Source: Erinaceus europaeus (lineage: Eukaryota; Chordata; Mammalia; Eulipotyphla; Erinaceidae). Taken from it: a DNA stretch of 64,000 nucleotides. Numbering within the stretch: the stretch's first letter is position 1; every line of letters starts with the position of its first letter. The notes beneath the pieces are model-generated. The model had not been told where the DNA came from, made no database searches, and saw only the letters and a list, made by a program, of their open reading frames with translations. The stretch spans positions 95,887,597 to 95,951,596 of the forward strand of contig NC_080170.1 of NCBI RefSeq assembly GCF_950295315.1, written 5' to 3'. The position numbers were made by a program, and so were the translations under genes. Positions 23,030 to 33,699 of the stretch are shown here, piece by piece.

Positions 23030-23264
23030 GGGAACTGGGCAGTAGCACAGTGGGTTAAGCACAGGTGGCGCAAAGCGCAAGGACCTTTGTAAGGATCCCG
23101 GTTCGAGCCCCCAGCTCCCCACCTGCAGGTGAAGCAAATATGCAGGTGTCTCTTTCTCTCCCCCTTTTGGTCTCTCTCCATTTCTCTCTGTCCTATCCAA
23201 CAACAATGACATAAATAACAACAATAATAACTACTACAATAAAACAAATAAATTTTAAAAAAGA
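23030..23264 (+). mobile_element. Young SINE with clear Pol III boxes
   Basis: A box TAGCACAGTGGG and B box GGTTCGAGCCC are both well kept. The CACCTGCAGG block, pyrimidine body and AAC/AAT-rich tail follow. Target duplication ATTGAAATGA at 23020-23029 and 23265-23274. The boxes suggest a tRNA ancestry and an internal Pol III promoter. Confidence 0.95.
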
Positions 23265-23317
23265 AATTGAAATGATAGTAAGATATCTCTTTGCCATTGG
23301 TAAGAAGTTGGGAGATG

Positions 23318-23512
23318 AGGTGTCCAACAACAGATGAGTGGCTGAGTAAGTTGTGGTGTATATACACAATGAAATACTACTCAGCTATAAAAAATGGTGA
23401 CTTTACCGTTTTCAGCCAATTTTGGCTGGACCTTGAAAAATTCATGTTAAGTGAAATAAGTCAGAAACAGAAGGATGAATATGGCATGATCTCACTCTCA
23501 AGCAGAAGTTGA
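23318..23512 (+). pseudogene. L1 ORF2 protein C-terminus (fragment)
   Basis: The frame reads CPTTDEWLSKLWCIYTMKYY and continues through an SAIKNGD stretch to a stop. This is the C-terminal segment of L1 ORF2p, which in full carries endonuclease and reverse transcriptase. Only about 64 of some 1,275 codons are present, with neither catalytic domain, so it is dead. An upstream ATG at 23291 lies in host DNA and is not an L1 start. The few codons left are open, consistent with fairly recent insertion. Confidence 0.9.
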
Positions 23513-23751
23513 AAAATAGGAACAGAAAAGAAAACACAAGTAGAACCTGAACTGGAATTGGTGTATTGCACCAAAGTAAAAGACTCTGGGGTGGATTCGT
23601 GGGTGGGGGATACAGGTCCAAAAAGGATGACAGAAGACCTAATGGGGGTTGTATTGTTATATGGAAAACTGGGAAATGTTATGCATGTACAAACTATTGT
23701 ATTTACTGTTGAAGGTAAAACATTAATTTCCCAATAAAGAAATTAAAAATA
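23318..23751 (+). mobile_element. L1, 5'-truncated, with ORF2 end and short 3' UTR
   Basis: A 434 bp insertion with the 16 bp target duplication AAGAAGTTGGGAGATG at 23302-23317 and 23752-23767. It holds the last ~64 codons of ORF2, then a ~240 bp 3' UTR with GTTATGCATGTACAAACTAT and an AATAAA signal before the A-rich tail. It is one of the best-preserved L1 pieces in the window. Confidence 0.95.
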
Positions 23752-23767
23752 AAGAAGTTGGGAGATG

Positions 23768-24635
23768 GTTGAGAGCCAATCACAGAGCTCTTTGTACTCT
23801 ATGATTATCACTGCCCCTTCATCATTCCTGACCTTTTACCGCATCTCTCCTCTACAGAGTGTCTGAGATGCCTATTGAAGTCCAGGCTACAATAAAAATA
23901 CATCGAGGATATTATCTATCTCTAAGATACCATCAAGCACCACATCCTCATTTTTCTCAATTAGTACAAGAAGCCCAAAAGCTCCCAGGCCATCTGTCCC
24001 CAACACCCTTATTTTTATGTCTTTTGTATAGCAGTACATATTCTCTGATGAGTTTCTGTCTTTCCCTCTCGGATTCAGTGCTTCTATAGTTTGTTTTGGA
24101 ATAATGGTGTGAATAGAAGTCCTTAAAGGCTAGGCTATTACTATTTGACTATAGTAAGAAATCTGCCCCGTACCTTCTCACCCCATCTTAGCACACCAGT
24201 GGCCCTTACAAAATGAAGGTTTGTTTCTAACATGTAATCATGTTCAATATTGATTAACAGGACTCTACTCTACATAGTCACTCAGAGAAGAATCTGATCA
24301 AGCTCCTCAATCTTCTCTCAAAGACATCATTACTGGTGGACTCATTAAATAATAGTGAATTGGGAGGATTTCATTGGGGTTTCTCAGTGAAGTGCCTTAG
24401 GCTGGAAATCACACATATAATTTTATACAGAAATAAATGTTCTGCCTAATTATAATGGGGTTGAAAGATCCTGTCTTCCAAGTGACTACAATCCAGAAGA
24501 ATGACATTATTAATTACTGATAAATCTAAGTCTGAAAAATAATCTATCTACAGCTATTTCTCTTAATTTATCCTTCAACTTCTGAAAAATCTGACTTTTC
24601 CTCAGATCATGCATGGATTCCCTTTCTTTAAAAAT
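23768..24635. other. Unique DNA
   Basis: No credible gene or repeat. The 76-codon frame at 23859 has no recognisable domain. Confidence 0.45.
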
Positions 24636-24639
24636 TTTT

Positions 24640-25285
24640 TTCTTATTTTTTCTTTTATTTATTAAAAAATTTATTTATAAAAAGGAAACACTGACAAAAA
24701 CCACAGGATAAGAGAGGTACACGCAATTACCACCACCAGAACTTCATATCCCATCCCCTCATTCCCTCTCCTGATAGCTTCCCTATTTTTAAAAAAAATT
24801 ATTTACTTATAAAATGGAAACACTAACAAGACCATAGGGTAAGATGGATACAATTCCCACAACCAGAGCTCCGTATCCCTTCTCCTCCCCTTATAGCTTC
24901 CCTATTCTTTATCCTTCTGGGAGTATAGATCCAGGGTCATTATGGGGTGCAGAAGGTGTAAGGTCTGGTTTCTGTAATTGCTTCCCCACTGAACATGGGC
25001 GTTGACAGGTTGATCCATACTATACTCCCAGCCTGACTCTCTCTTTCCCTAGTGGGGCAGGGCTCTGGGGAAGCAGGGCACTAGGACACATTAGTGGAGT
25101 TCTCTGCCTAGGGAAGTTCAGTTGGCATCATGTTAGCATCTGGAACCTGGTGGCTGAAAGAAGAGTTAACATATAAAGTCAAACAATTTGTTGACTAATC
25201 ATGAACCTAAAGGCTGGAATATTGCAGATGAAGATTTGGGGTCTCCGTTTTGTAGAAAGCTAGTAGTCCTATTTTACTTATATAT
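24640..25285 (-). mobile_element. L1 3' UTR, antisense, with doubled 3' end
   Basis: Two L1 3' termini stand in series. At 24640-24787 one runs from the T-rich tail to GATAGCTTCCCTATTTTT. At 24788-25285 a second starts again with ATAAAATGGAAACACTAAC and runs to GTAGAAAGCTAGTAGTCC. The first is either a separate short insertion or a duplicated terminus. Confidence 0.85.
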
Positions 25286-25294
25286 AGATTGTCT

Positions 25295-25388
25295 TTCATT
25301 CCTCTTAAGGTGGTGTTTATTCAAAAGAAAGATGCAGATATGGGAAGAAGAAAGCTAGAGAAAGAGGGATAGAGATATAGAAAGACAG

Positions 25389-25428
<40 letters not shown>

Positions 25429-25545
25429 CTGCTCAGTTTTGGTTTATGGAGGTGCTGGGGATTGACCCTGGAACCTCAGAGCCTCAGGCATGAAATTCTT
25501 TTGTATAACTGTTTTGCTGTCTTCCCCAGCCCAAGGTGGTTATTT
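25295..25545 (-). mobile_element. SINE with (AC)n expansion
   Basis: AGAGAAAGAGGGATAGAGAT body, an (AC)n run at 25390-25426, then GGCTGCTCAGTTTTGG, GGGGATTGACCCTGG and GTCTTCCCCAGCCC. The dinucleotide grew inside the purine-rich SINE body. Confidence 0.75.
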
Positions 25546-26035
25546 TTTTATGCTCCTTGTACTTCTGTGCTTGTATGATGGTAGTGTATTCTCTGCTCAC
25601 TGTTCTTCTAGAATATAGTTCACCCTTGTTTTTTCTTGTTCCTCACTCCTCTGTGTCTCTTCAGCCCCTTTAGAACACGTACTGTGTGACTGGACTGTCA
25701 AATCTCTTTCCTGTTGCAATCATCTGCCATCATTATGGTCACAATGTCCCCCTAACTATCTCCTTTCTTCCTCTCTCCCCTTTAATGGGATATTTTAGTA
25801 CTTACTTTGGTTTAATTTATTATTCTTTGTGATTTTTTTGTCATTAATCTTAAAGACTTTAGTATCTGTAAGCTAGTATCATCCCACACCTTGTTCTAGT
25901 TCTTGTCATCCCTAAAGCTATGTTTTTCTCACCTATGAAACCTATTTTTCTTGAACAGGTCTTCACCTTTAAAACCTCAATTTCTAGCATAGTACTTACT
26001 GACCCATCAATTTCTATTTTTCCGCTTCAACCCAC
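25546..26035. other. Unique DNA
   Basis: No feature recognised. Confidence 0.45.
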
Positions 26036-26395
26036 TTGTTATGAACTGAATTGTGTCCCCCTGACTTCTGTGGTAAAGCCTTAATATCCAGTAACTTGAC
26101 TGTGTGACTGTATTTGGAAATAGGTCTCCAAAGATGTGATTAAGTTAAAATGAGGTGATTAACATCAGACCTAATTCAATATGAATGCTGACCTTCTATC
26201 AAGAGCAGATAGGACACATAGACAGAGGCAAGACCTTGTGAAGACACAGGGAGAAGATGAAGAGTAGTATTAGTAGAAACCAGCTCTGCCAGTATTTTGA
26301 TTTAGATCTCTGATATCTAGACTTGTAAAAAAATAAAACAACAAAAATATTTTGTTATCTTAGACTCTCATTCTATGGCATTTTATTATGGAAAA
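26036..26395 (+). mobile_element. MaLR-type LTR (MLT1-like)
   Basis: Begins TGTTATGAACTGAATTGTGTC, trimmed here to its first blocks TGTTATGAACTGAATTG and TGTCCCCCTGAC. It continues with TGTGACTGTATTTGGAAATA, GATTAAGTTAAAATGAGG and GAAGACACAGGGAGAAGATG. These are the MLT1-class blocks in order. It is old and has lost its 3' part. Confidence 0.8.
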
Positions 26396-26420
26396 TGTTC
26401 CCATATCTTCACAGTTCCCC

Positions 26421-26450
26421 GTAACCTAAGAGTTCATACTCTTAGGTTAC
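26421..26450. repeat. Perfect 30 bp hairpin
   Basis: Arms GTAACCTAAGAGT and ACTCTTAGGTTAC (13 bp each) flank a TCAT loop. It lies just after the MLT1-like LTR. No known element end was matched. Confidence 0.97.
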
Positions 26451-27111
26451 AGAAATCGTGGCCTTTTATGTTCCTTTGATTTTCTGTCTTATCTTCTCAC
26501 TGCTTCAGGTTTTGTGTTGACTGCCTGGGGAACTTCTAACCTGGTTAGATCCAACTATGCACTTGATTAAAACCTTTTAGCAGCTGAGCTTTGCTAAAGA
26601 CAACAACATTCTCTTAATAGGCAAGGAGGTCCTTAACATTTCTTTACTCATTCTCCTTCCTTTTCTCTGAGCAGATTGTTTAATGTATCTTCTTTACCCT
26701 CAGGTTTAACTTCTCTCAACATTTTCAACCAGTGATCTGCCTACTATTTTAGGGCAAATATAGAAACAACCAAAGGAATACTCCCTCTTCCTCACATGCC
26801 AAATCTATCAACTTTCCTGTTTCTATTCCCACATGCTGCCATCTTATCTGTGAATATGGATGAAGCATCTATATGCTAGTTGAGATAACTGTTTTCTCAT
26901 ACTCTGAATTAACCTTCTTAAGGAAAGGCAATTTAGGTATGCTCCTGTAATTGTCTCCCTCTCCAGCACCAAACCCCTACTCATCTTGCAGGATTATTCC
27001 TGTTCATTCTAAAACTCCACAGAATAGTCTTTACTGTGTTGTGGTTACAGATATTGAATTTTTATTATATACAACAGTGACGTATATCTTGGTTATACAA
27101 AATCATCTGTG
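26451..27111. other. Unique DNA
   Basis: No gene or repeat recognised. Confidence 0.45.
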
Positions 27112-27123
27112 TGCTGAGTGATT

Positions 27124-28114
27124 TTTTTTTTAAATTTTATGAGTGATTTAATAATGATCAACAAGATTGTAGGATAACAGAGGTATGATTACCTATAATT
27201 CCCTCCACCAGAGTTTCGTATCCCATCCCCTACATCCTCTGGGAGGATGGACCAAAATTCTTAATGGCGTGTGGAAGGTAGAAGGCCTGGCTTCTGTAAG
27301 TGCTTCTTCTCTGAATATGGATGCTGGCAAGTTGAACTCTATTCCCAGCCTGTTTCTAACTTTCCCTAGTGGGGTAGGGCTCTGGGGAGGTGGGATTCCA
27401 GGACACATAGGTGAGGTCATCTTCCCAGGAAGTCAGGATGGCATCATGGTAGCCTCTTCAACTTGGTGTCTGAAAGGTAGTAAGATTTAAGGAGGACAAA
27501 TTGTTTAATAATCAGAAACATAGAGGTGAAAAATAGAAGATTAAACTAAGGGTCTGTGTGAGAAGAAGCTAGGAAATCTATTAGGTATATTCCAAGGGGC
27601 CCATGACTTTTCTAATTTTTGCCTGAACCTGACAGCTAAAATGCAAGTGGGCTAAAAGTATTGTCTGGGAAAATGGTGTCAGAGTTGAGAATAGGAGTGG
27701 AAAGTTGGATTAGGGCAGAGAGTAGCTCCAATATATGAGGAAAGTATATAGACACCATTAAGTGTAAACTCCATTGATATGAGCTAGGGCCCATATCTAT
27801 TCACATTTAGCACAGGAGCCTGTGCAACCTCTGCATCCCTGTCAGTCTGTGCTTGAAGTCCAGCTAGAAACATTCTAGGCTGCACTCATTTCATGACCAG
27901 TCTTCCTCAAGTGGCAGCATAGGTTGACCCAGTCTCCTTTCAGAGAGTGGTGCAGTCCCTTCCATTACTGTTCTACATTGAGGGGAAGGACCTGTAGAGG
28001 CCCAAAGAGTGCTTATGATAATGTTCCCAATGGAAGTGACCAGTGATGATGGACAGAGGGATCTATTAGAGGTCTAGACCCATCATATCCAAGGGTTGGA
28101 TTCCCACAGAGATA
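27124..28114 (-). mobile_element. L1 3' UTR, antisense, older subfamily
   Basis: It starts with a T run and TGAGTGATTTAATAATGATC, and continues through TTACCTATAATTCCCTCC and AAGTGGGCTAAAAGTATTG. It ends near GGGTTGGATTCCCACAGAGA. The target duplication TGCTGAGTGATT flanks it (27112-27123 and 28115-28126). It shares the older tail form with 9975-10708. Confidence 0.9.
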
Positions 28115-28145
28115 TGCTGAGTGATTCTTTTTTTTTCTTTTTACT

Positions 28146-28216
<71 letters not shown>
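28146..28216. repeat. (TTTC)n microsatellite at L1 tail
   Basis: About 18 TTTC units. It grew from the L1 poly(A) tail. Confidence 0.97.
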
Positions 28217-28217
<1 letters not shown>

Positions 28218-29551
28218 ATTTAAGAAAGGATTAATTAACAAAACCATAGGGTAGGAGGAGTACAATTCCACACAATTCCCACCACCCAATCTCCATTTCC
28301 CAACCCCTCCCCTGATAGCTTTCTCATTCTCTATCCCTCTGAGAGCATGGACCCAGGGTCATTGTGGGTTGCAGAAGGTGGAAGGTCTGGCTTCTGTAAT
28401 TGCTTCCCCGCTGAACATGGGTGTTGACTGGTTGGTCCATACTCCCAGTCTGCCTCTCTCTTTCCCTAGTAGGGTGGGTCCCTGGGGAAGCGGAGCTCCA
28501 GGACACATTGGTGGGGTCTTCAGTCTAGGGAAGCCTGGCCGGCATCCTGATGACATCTGGAACCTGGTGACTGAAAAGAGAGTTAACATATGAAGCCAAA
28601 CAAATTGTTGAGCAATCATGGACCCAAAGCTTGGAATAGTGGAGAGGAAGTGTTAGGGGGGTTCTCACTGCAAACTCTAGTGTACTTCTGCTTTCAGGTA
28701 TATATTTTGCAGTAGTTTACGGATACGTGTGAACATATGCTCTCTCTCACAGATACTGGTGTATATCTAAGTTTTGGGACTTTGTTAGAAAGTGAACCAC
28801 CTGAGATGAAATTAGAGTATACTATGAAAGGAAAGGTCTCACCCGAGTAATGAAGTTGAAGAGTTGTCATTCCACACGTGAAGTCTCTGGACACAGTCTG
28901 AAGTGAAGCATGTTGAGGTGGCAATCATTGTGTTGATTAGGTTGTGATTGGCAGATGCAATATTATTTGATATGGATTGGGAGAGGCATACGGGAAAGTG
29001 GGCCCTATCCAAGGGTTCCAGGACTGGGGGAAGTAGAGGCTCTATAGTTGAGATGTGAGGTTCCTGCTGTCTTAGGGTTCAAAAAGACAATCAATAGTTA
29101 ATGTTATCATCACATTATTTGGTAATTGGGTTAACTTTGAAAAGTCCTTTTGTTAGGGTTTGCTGTACAGTACCCAGTATCTTGTATATAGTTGTGCTAT
29201 TGGTTGCTTGTGATCTACTTGGTCTAGGCTTTTGAGAGAGTCTGCATATCAATTACACAGCCTATATATTGAAAACATTCAGTTTGTGTTTTGAAAAACT
29301 TCGAGACATACAATTAATTTTCCCCCTCTCGAATTAATTAACTAGTGATTTATATGACTACATTTTACTAGGAGTGTACATAAACACCATTTCCACCACC
29401 AAAAGACTGTGACCCATCCCTCCCGCCCACTCCCACCCCCCACTGTCCCAGGAAGCTGCATGTCTACCCCTCACTACAGGGTTTTTACTTTGGTGCCCTA
29501 CTTACAATTTGGTCAGGTCCTGCTTTTAGTTTCCCTTTCAGATCTTCTTCC

Positions 29552-29687
29552 TCAACTTCTGTTGATGAGTGGGATCATCCCATACTCATCTTTATCTTTC
29601 TGACTTAGCTCACTTAACATAATTCCTTCTAATTCTGTCCAAGATGGGTCAGAGAAGGTGGGTTCATTGTTCTTGATAGCTGCATAG
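29552..29687 (-). pseudogene. L1 ORF2 protein C-terminus (fragment)
   Basis: Minus-strand reading gives AAIKNNEPTFSDPSW, then TELEGIMLSELSQKDKDEYG and a closing MIPLINRS before the TGA stop. This is the same C-terminal region as at 23318-23512, with a clearly different sequence, so at least two L1 lineages are present. About 44 codons remain and no enzymatic domain, so it is a dead fragment. Confidence 0.88.
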
Positions 29688-29701
29688 GCTGAGTGATTCT
29701 T

Positions 29702-30424
29702 AAAGGCAGTTATTGGGAGTGACACAGGGATTGTGATTCAGCTCAGGAGATCACATTCTAGCATGTAGCTTCCACTGACCCCAAAGCAGGGAAAGAAATG
29801 GGGGTGGGGGTTGCCTTGCATGGAGTTGTGAAAAGCAGCTTTGAAGAATGAAATTTATTTCTATTTTTCTCACTGCTTGTTAGATAGTCACGTTAAACTC
29901 CAAGATATTTTAACCTTAGCTGTTTAGTATATACTATGAGGGACTTTAGCTACCATTTATAAATGAACTAAAGATTAAAGCATAATTAATGATCTCCTTT
30001 GTATGCTGTGGAAATATTAATGGTGCCCTTCACTGTGTGTGTGTGTGTGTGTGTGTGTTTTCTATAGACTTAATTCTTAGCAGTATACTCACCACAGTTT
30101 TGGGAGAGCAAGGGTGATTTCATTTAGTCAATATACAATTTAGAAGGAGAGATGTTCATCTTAAGTTTTCTTTTTATAGTTTTACAGCATCTGTTTTAAA
30201 AATAATTTAAATTCATATGTGAAAAAGGGAACTATTAGCTATTCATCTTGTCAACATAAGGGCAATGAATTTGTTTATCCTTGTGCTACATGCTTAGGGT
30301 TTTCAAAAGGCATTCATGTCAATCCAAGCTAATCTTTGGTTTTAAGAATTCAGCTGCATACATGCAATCATATCCTTCAAAAGTGATAGAACTAACAAAG
30401 AAGATGATATGTAGTTGCTCCTTG
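29702..30424. other. Mostly unique DNA with a (GT)n tract
   Basis: Contains (GT)n at about 30036-30058. A weak SINE-like stretch may lie at about 29710-29820, but I cannot support it. Confidence 0.4.
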
Positions 30425-30895
30425 TTACATAATTACTTCAAATTCTAGTGACTTAAGACATTTACTAATAATTTGTGTTTCTGTGGTGAGTGGGGCTAGT
30501 TTGGCTCAGTATAATCACATGCCTCCAGTCAGCTTCTTGTTAGCTAGAGAGTGCTATTGAAGGCTGGCTGGCTGCAGATTGAGTGACAATGGAGATGACT
30601 ATGCCAGATGTCGCTCATCTCCTTGCATGACAGTTCAGACACATTCACTTAGAAGGTGGACAGAATCCTAAGGGAAGATTAGAAGAGTGCTCAAATGCAA
30701 GACCTGGAATGATAACACTTTCAGTTCTGCCACATTCTATCAGTCAGAGAAGGCACAGTGTCAGCCCATATCCAAGGAGAGAGGAAATAGATTCCAACTC
30801 TTGATGGCAACAGCTGTGAAGTCAAGTGCAAACGGATATAGAAAAGGAAGATAAATGATTCATGGCCATTTGTAATCTGCCACACAGGGCAAATC
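30425..30895 (-). mobile_element. Ancient interspersed repeat, probably LTR
   Basis: It opens TTGTTACATAATTACTTC and has GACTTAAGACATTTACTAAT. It later has TCTGCCACATTCTATCAGTC, AGAGGAAATAGATTCCAACT and CATTTGTAATCTGCCACAC. The block order matches a widespread mammalian repeat that I recall but cannot name with certainty. Confidence 0.5.
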
Positions 30896-31488
30896 CTGAA
30901 GAAGTGGTGCTTGAGATATTTGAACTTTGTTTCTTCACCTAATATTAGCCAGTGAAGAAAGCAGAAGTCAGAAATCTTTGAAAATAAGGTCTCCCTAAAT
31001 ATTCCTCCTTTGTTTGCCCAACATTGCAATAACCATTAAATATAAAGCTTTAAGAATATAGTCACTCTTTTAAAAATAATAGTTTCAGTTTTTAAGCTTA
31101 TTTATTTTCCAGTGGAAATAGTTTTTCTTTTCTTTCTGAAAGAGGAAGTGTGTTGATTGCAGTAAGAAGGCCCAGAAGTTTGTCCCCATGGTAACAGCAT
31201 CTTGAATTCTCCAAGTGTTTGTCACCTGATGTTTTGAGGCCCAATAGCCACTTAGTTTCATGTTATATGGAGTGAGACAATATCTGTATGCACTGCATGT
31301 ACAAGGACAGTGGGTCTGCAGGTTCAATATGCCCCATATCAGAATGATGACCTACTAGATTAAAAACAGATGGTCAAATAACTGAAATAGCAATGATGAA
31401 GATGATGAAGTAATCTTTTAGTAGAGTAATCCAGAATAACTCTGATGCTTTAGAAAAATATTTCCCACATGTGACTATGAAAAAGAGC
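30896..31488. other. Unique DNA
   Basis: No feature recognised. Confidence 0.4.
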
Positions 31489-31610
31489 TGGGTTCTAGAC
31501 CCTGGTCCCCATCTATAAGAGGGAAATTTTATGAGCAGTTGAAGCAGTGCTGCAGATGTTTCTCTTTCTTTCCCTTCTCAGCTTATCTCTGTACTATCAA
31601 ATAAAAAGAA
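31489..31610 (+). mobile_element. SINE fragment
   Basis: AGACCCTGGTCCCCATC, GCAGTTGAAGCAGTGCTGC and a CTCTGTACTATCAAATAAA end. The head is lost. Confidence 0.65.
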
Positions 31611-31679
31611 ATGGGAGAGGAGGAGAGAAGAAATATCTTCCAGTAGTGGTGTGCTGGGGATCAGTGTCTACATGATGAG

Positions 31680-31825
31680 CATAAAGGGGTAAACAATAGG
31701 GAAGCTTCCAATGGATGGCATGGGACACAGAACTCTGGTGGGGGGAATGTGTGGAATTGTACCTTTTTTATCTTAGAATCCTGTTAATCATTATTTTTAA
31801 TCATTATTAAATCACTAATGACAAA
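31680..31825 (+). mobile_element. Old L1 3' end, sense
   Basis: GGGACACAGAACTCTGGTGG, GGAATTGTACC and a tail with ATTAAATCACTAATGACAAA. It is the sense version of the older subfamily with a TTTAATAATGAT tail. Confidence 0.65.
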
Positions 31826-31906
31826 GAAGAAAAAGTACTTCTAGTAACACAGGAATAGGTTTTGTTTTAGTACTTTTAATTATTTTCTAATAAGAGATGC
31901 AACATT

Positions 31907-32127
31907 TAAAAAATTTATTTATGTATGTATTGATTTATTGGATAGAGGCAGCCAGAAATTGAGACGGAAGGAGAGATATAGAGCAAGAGAGAGAGAGAGA
32001 GGCACCTGTAGCCCTGCTTCACTACTCGTGAAGCCTCCTACCTACAAGTGGGGACGAGGGGCTTGAACCTGGGACCTTGTGTACTGTAATGTGTGCACTT
32101 AACCCACTTAAATCACTGGCTGGTCCC
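31907..32127 (-). mobile_element. tRNA-derived SINE, older type
   Basis: TTATTGGATAGAGGCAGCC body with an (AG)n stretch, CCTGCTTCACTACTCGTG, GGGGCTTGAACCTGGG (B box) and a head ending GGCTGGTCCC. Confidence 0.9.
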
Positions 32128-33410
32128 TGTCTTAGTACTTTTATGTATATCATGGGTTTTAGGTTTACATGTGCATGTTCAAATATACAGGAATACAGCT
32201 ATACATGCACATGGACACAGTCGTTGAGTTATGAATTCAAATAAAATAATTGACAACAATGATAGGTCTGCAATTAGTTTCTTCAGTATTTGAAAATATT
32301 GTTTTTATCTCCGACTTACTTTTATCCTTCCCCCCTCATTTTTATTATTGATTTAACAGAATCTTATAAGATCTTAGGGGTATAATTTTAAAATTATACA
32401 TGGACAGTGTGACTTCCTAGAGTTTTTTAAAGGAGATGTTTAAGAAATATAATATCTAAGTCAAAAGGTATTTATGTGAGTGGTTTCTTTTCCATGGAAA
32501 GTTTTCTCTCTCAAACCTTTGCCTCAATAGGCATCACCAGGGCTTTTGAAAATTAGAATTTAGATTCAAATCAAGCTAAGTCTCCATGCAGTGATCTGGG
32601 GTGTATAAATGGACAGATTTAATATCATTCTGTATCTATGACTACTGTCAAGCTGCATGGGGGCAAAGGAGAACATATTTTGCTATTAGTGGTAGTTGAA
32701 TGGCTGCCATTGTTGCTAAAACTGTAAAGCAATTTTCTATTGTAAAACCCCTAGTAATAGAATTCAGAAAAGGTGGATCCTTAGAAGGGTTGAAAAGGCA
32801 AAATGCAGCATGGTTTTGAATGAAATCACTGGCTGAATTAGGAGTGTTCTTTAGAGTCGAAGCAGGAAACGAGTAGGTTTCTTGGAAAGGGAGACACCAT
32901 GAAGAGACAGATATTGTTCTGAACCCTGGGAGGGGTCTTGCAAGAGGCAGAACAATTTCCAGGATGATGTTCTCTATCTAGAAGAAATACAAAAAGTATT
33001 AAACCTTAATACTGGTATTTGTTGCAAACTGTAGGTAAAGATTGACCTTCTTGTTGGCTGCCACAATGATTGAAGATGCCAATGAAGCAACATGATTTAA
33101 ACACTGTAAAAAATAAAAGTGTACAGAACTCTTCCTTCATTAGGGGCTCATAATAGGTAGAGGGAGGGAGGAGTAAAGTTAAAGAGGTAAGGTGGAATGT
33201 TAAACAAAGGAGACAGTATTTTTGTGCTCCTCCCTGATCTTCTTCCACTAGCTGCAGAAAAGTTGGCTCTCCTAGGGTTTGGAGAATTTAAAGAAGGGAC
33301 TGTTCAGTGGAAGAGAGATACAGTAGATCAATACACCTCACATTTGTGCCTCTCAGGTCACTTGCCCAGTGGGTGCTAGCTATTTTAGGAAAGGGTGTTC
33401 ATGGTTGACA
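32128..33410. other. Unique DNA
   Basis: About 1.3 kb with no recognised repeat or credible gene. Confidence 0.45.
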
Positions 33411-33423
33411 AAGATTTTACTTT

Positions 33424-33666
33424 TTTTAAAAAAAAAAATTTATTTATTTATTCCCTTTTGTTGCCCTTGTTGTTTTATTGTTGTAGTTGTTGTTGGATAG
33501 GACAGAGAGAAATGGAGAGAGGAGGGGGAAGACAGAGAGGGGGAGAGAAAGACACCTGCAGGCCTGCTTCATCACTTGTGAAGCAACTCCCCTGCAGGTG
33601 GGGAGCCAGGGCTCGAACCGGGATCCTTATGCCAGTCCTTGTGCTTTGCACCACCTGTGCTTAACC
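33424..33666 (-). mobile_element. Young SINE, head-truncated
   Basis: TTGTTGCCCTTGTTG tail module, GGATAGGACAGAGAGAAATG, CACTTGTGAAGCAACTCCCC, GGCTCGAACCGGGATCC (B box). It ends at CACCTGTGCTTAACC, before the last ~25 bp of the head. Target duplication AGATTTTACTTT at 33412-33423 and 33667-33678. Confidence 0.93.
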
Positions 33667-33699
33667 AGATTTTACTTTCTTATACTAGAAATTTCTTGG

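Larger units (their letters stand above)
28127..29687 (-). mobile_element. L1, antisense, deleted long 3' UTR plus ORF2 end
   Basis: On the plus strand it starts with a (TTTC)n array (about 28146-28216), which is the element's (GAAA)n tail. It then runs through the 3' UTR to the ORF2 stop at 29552-29554 and ORF2 codons to 29687. The ~800 bp internal deletion is shared with 20146-21405. Target duplication GCTGAGTGATTCTT at 28116-28129 and 29688-29701. It sits at the same target as the older L1 just before it. Confidence 0.92.

Noticed and set aside
23040..23115. A functional tRNA gene
   Set aside because: The A and B boxes belong to a SINE head. There is no matching acceptor stem or anticodon arm, and a SINE body follows.
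26421..26450. Hairpin as a transcription terminator
   Set aside because: Intrinsic hairpin terminators are bacterial, and no U-tract follows. No gene is nearby.
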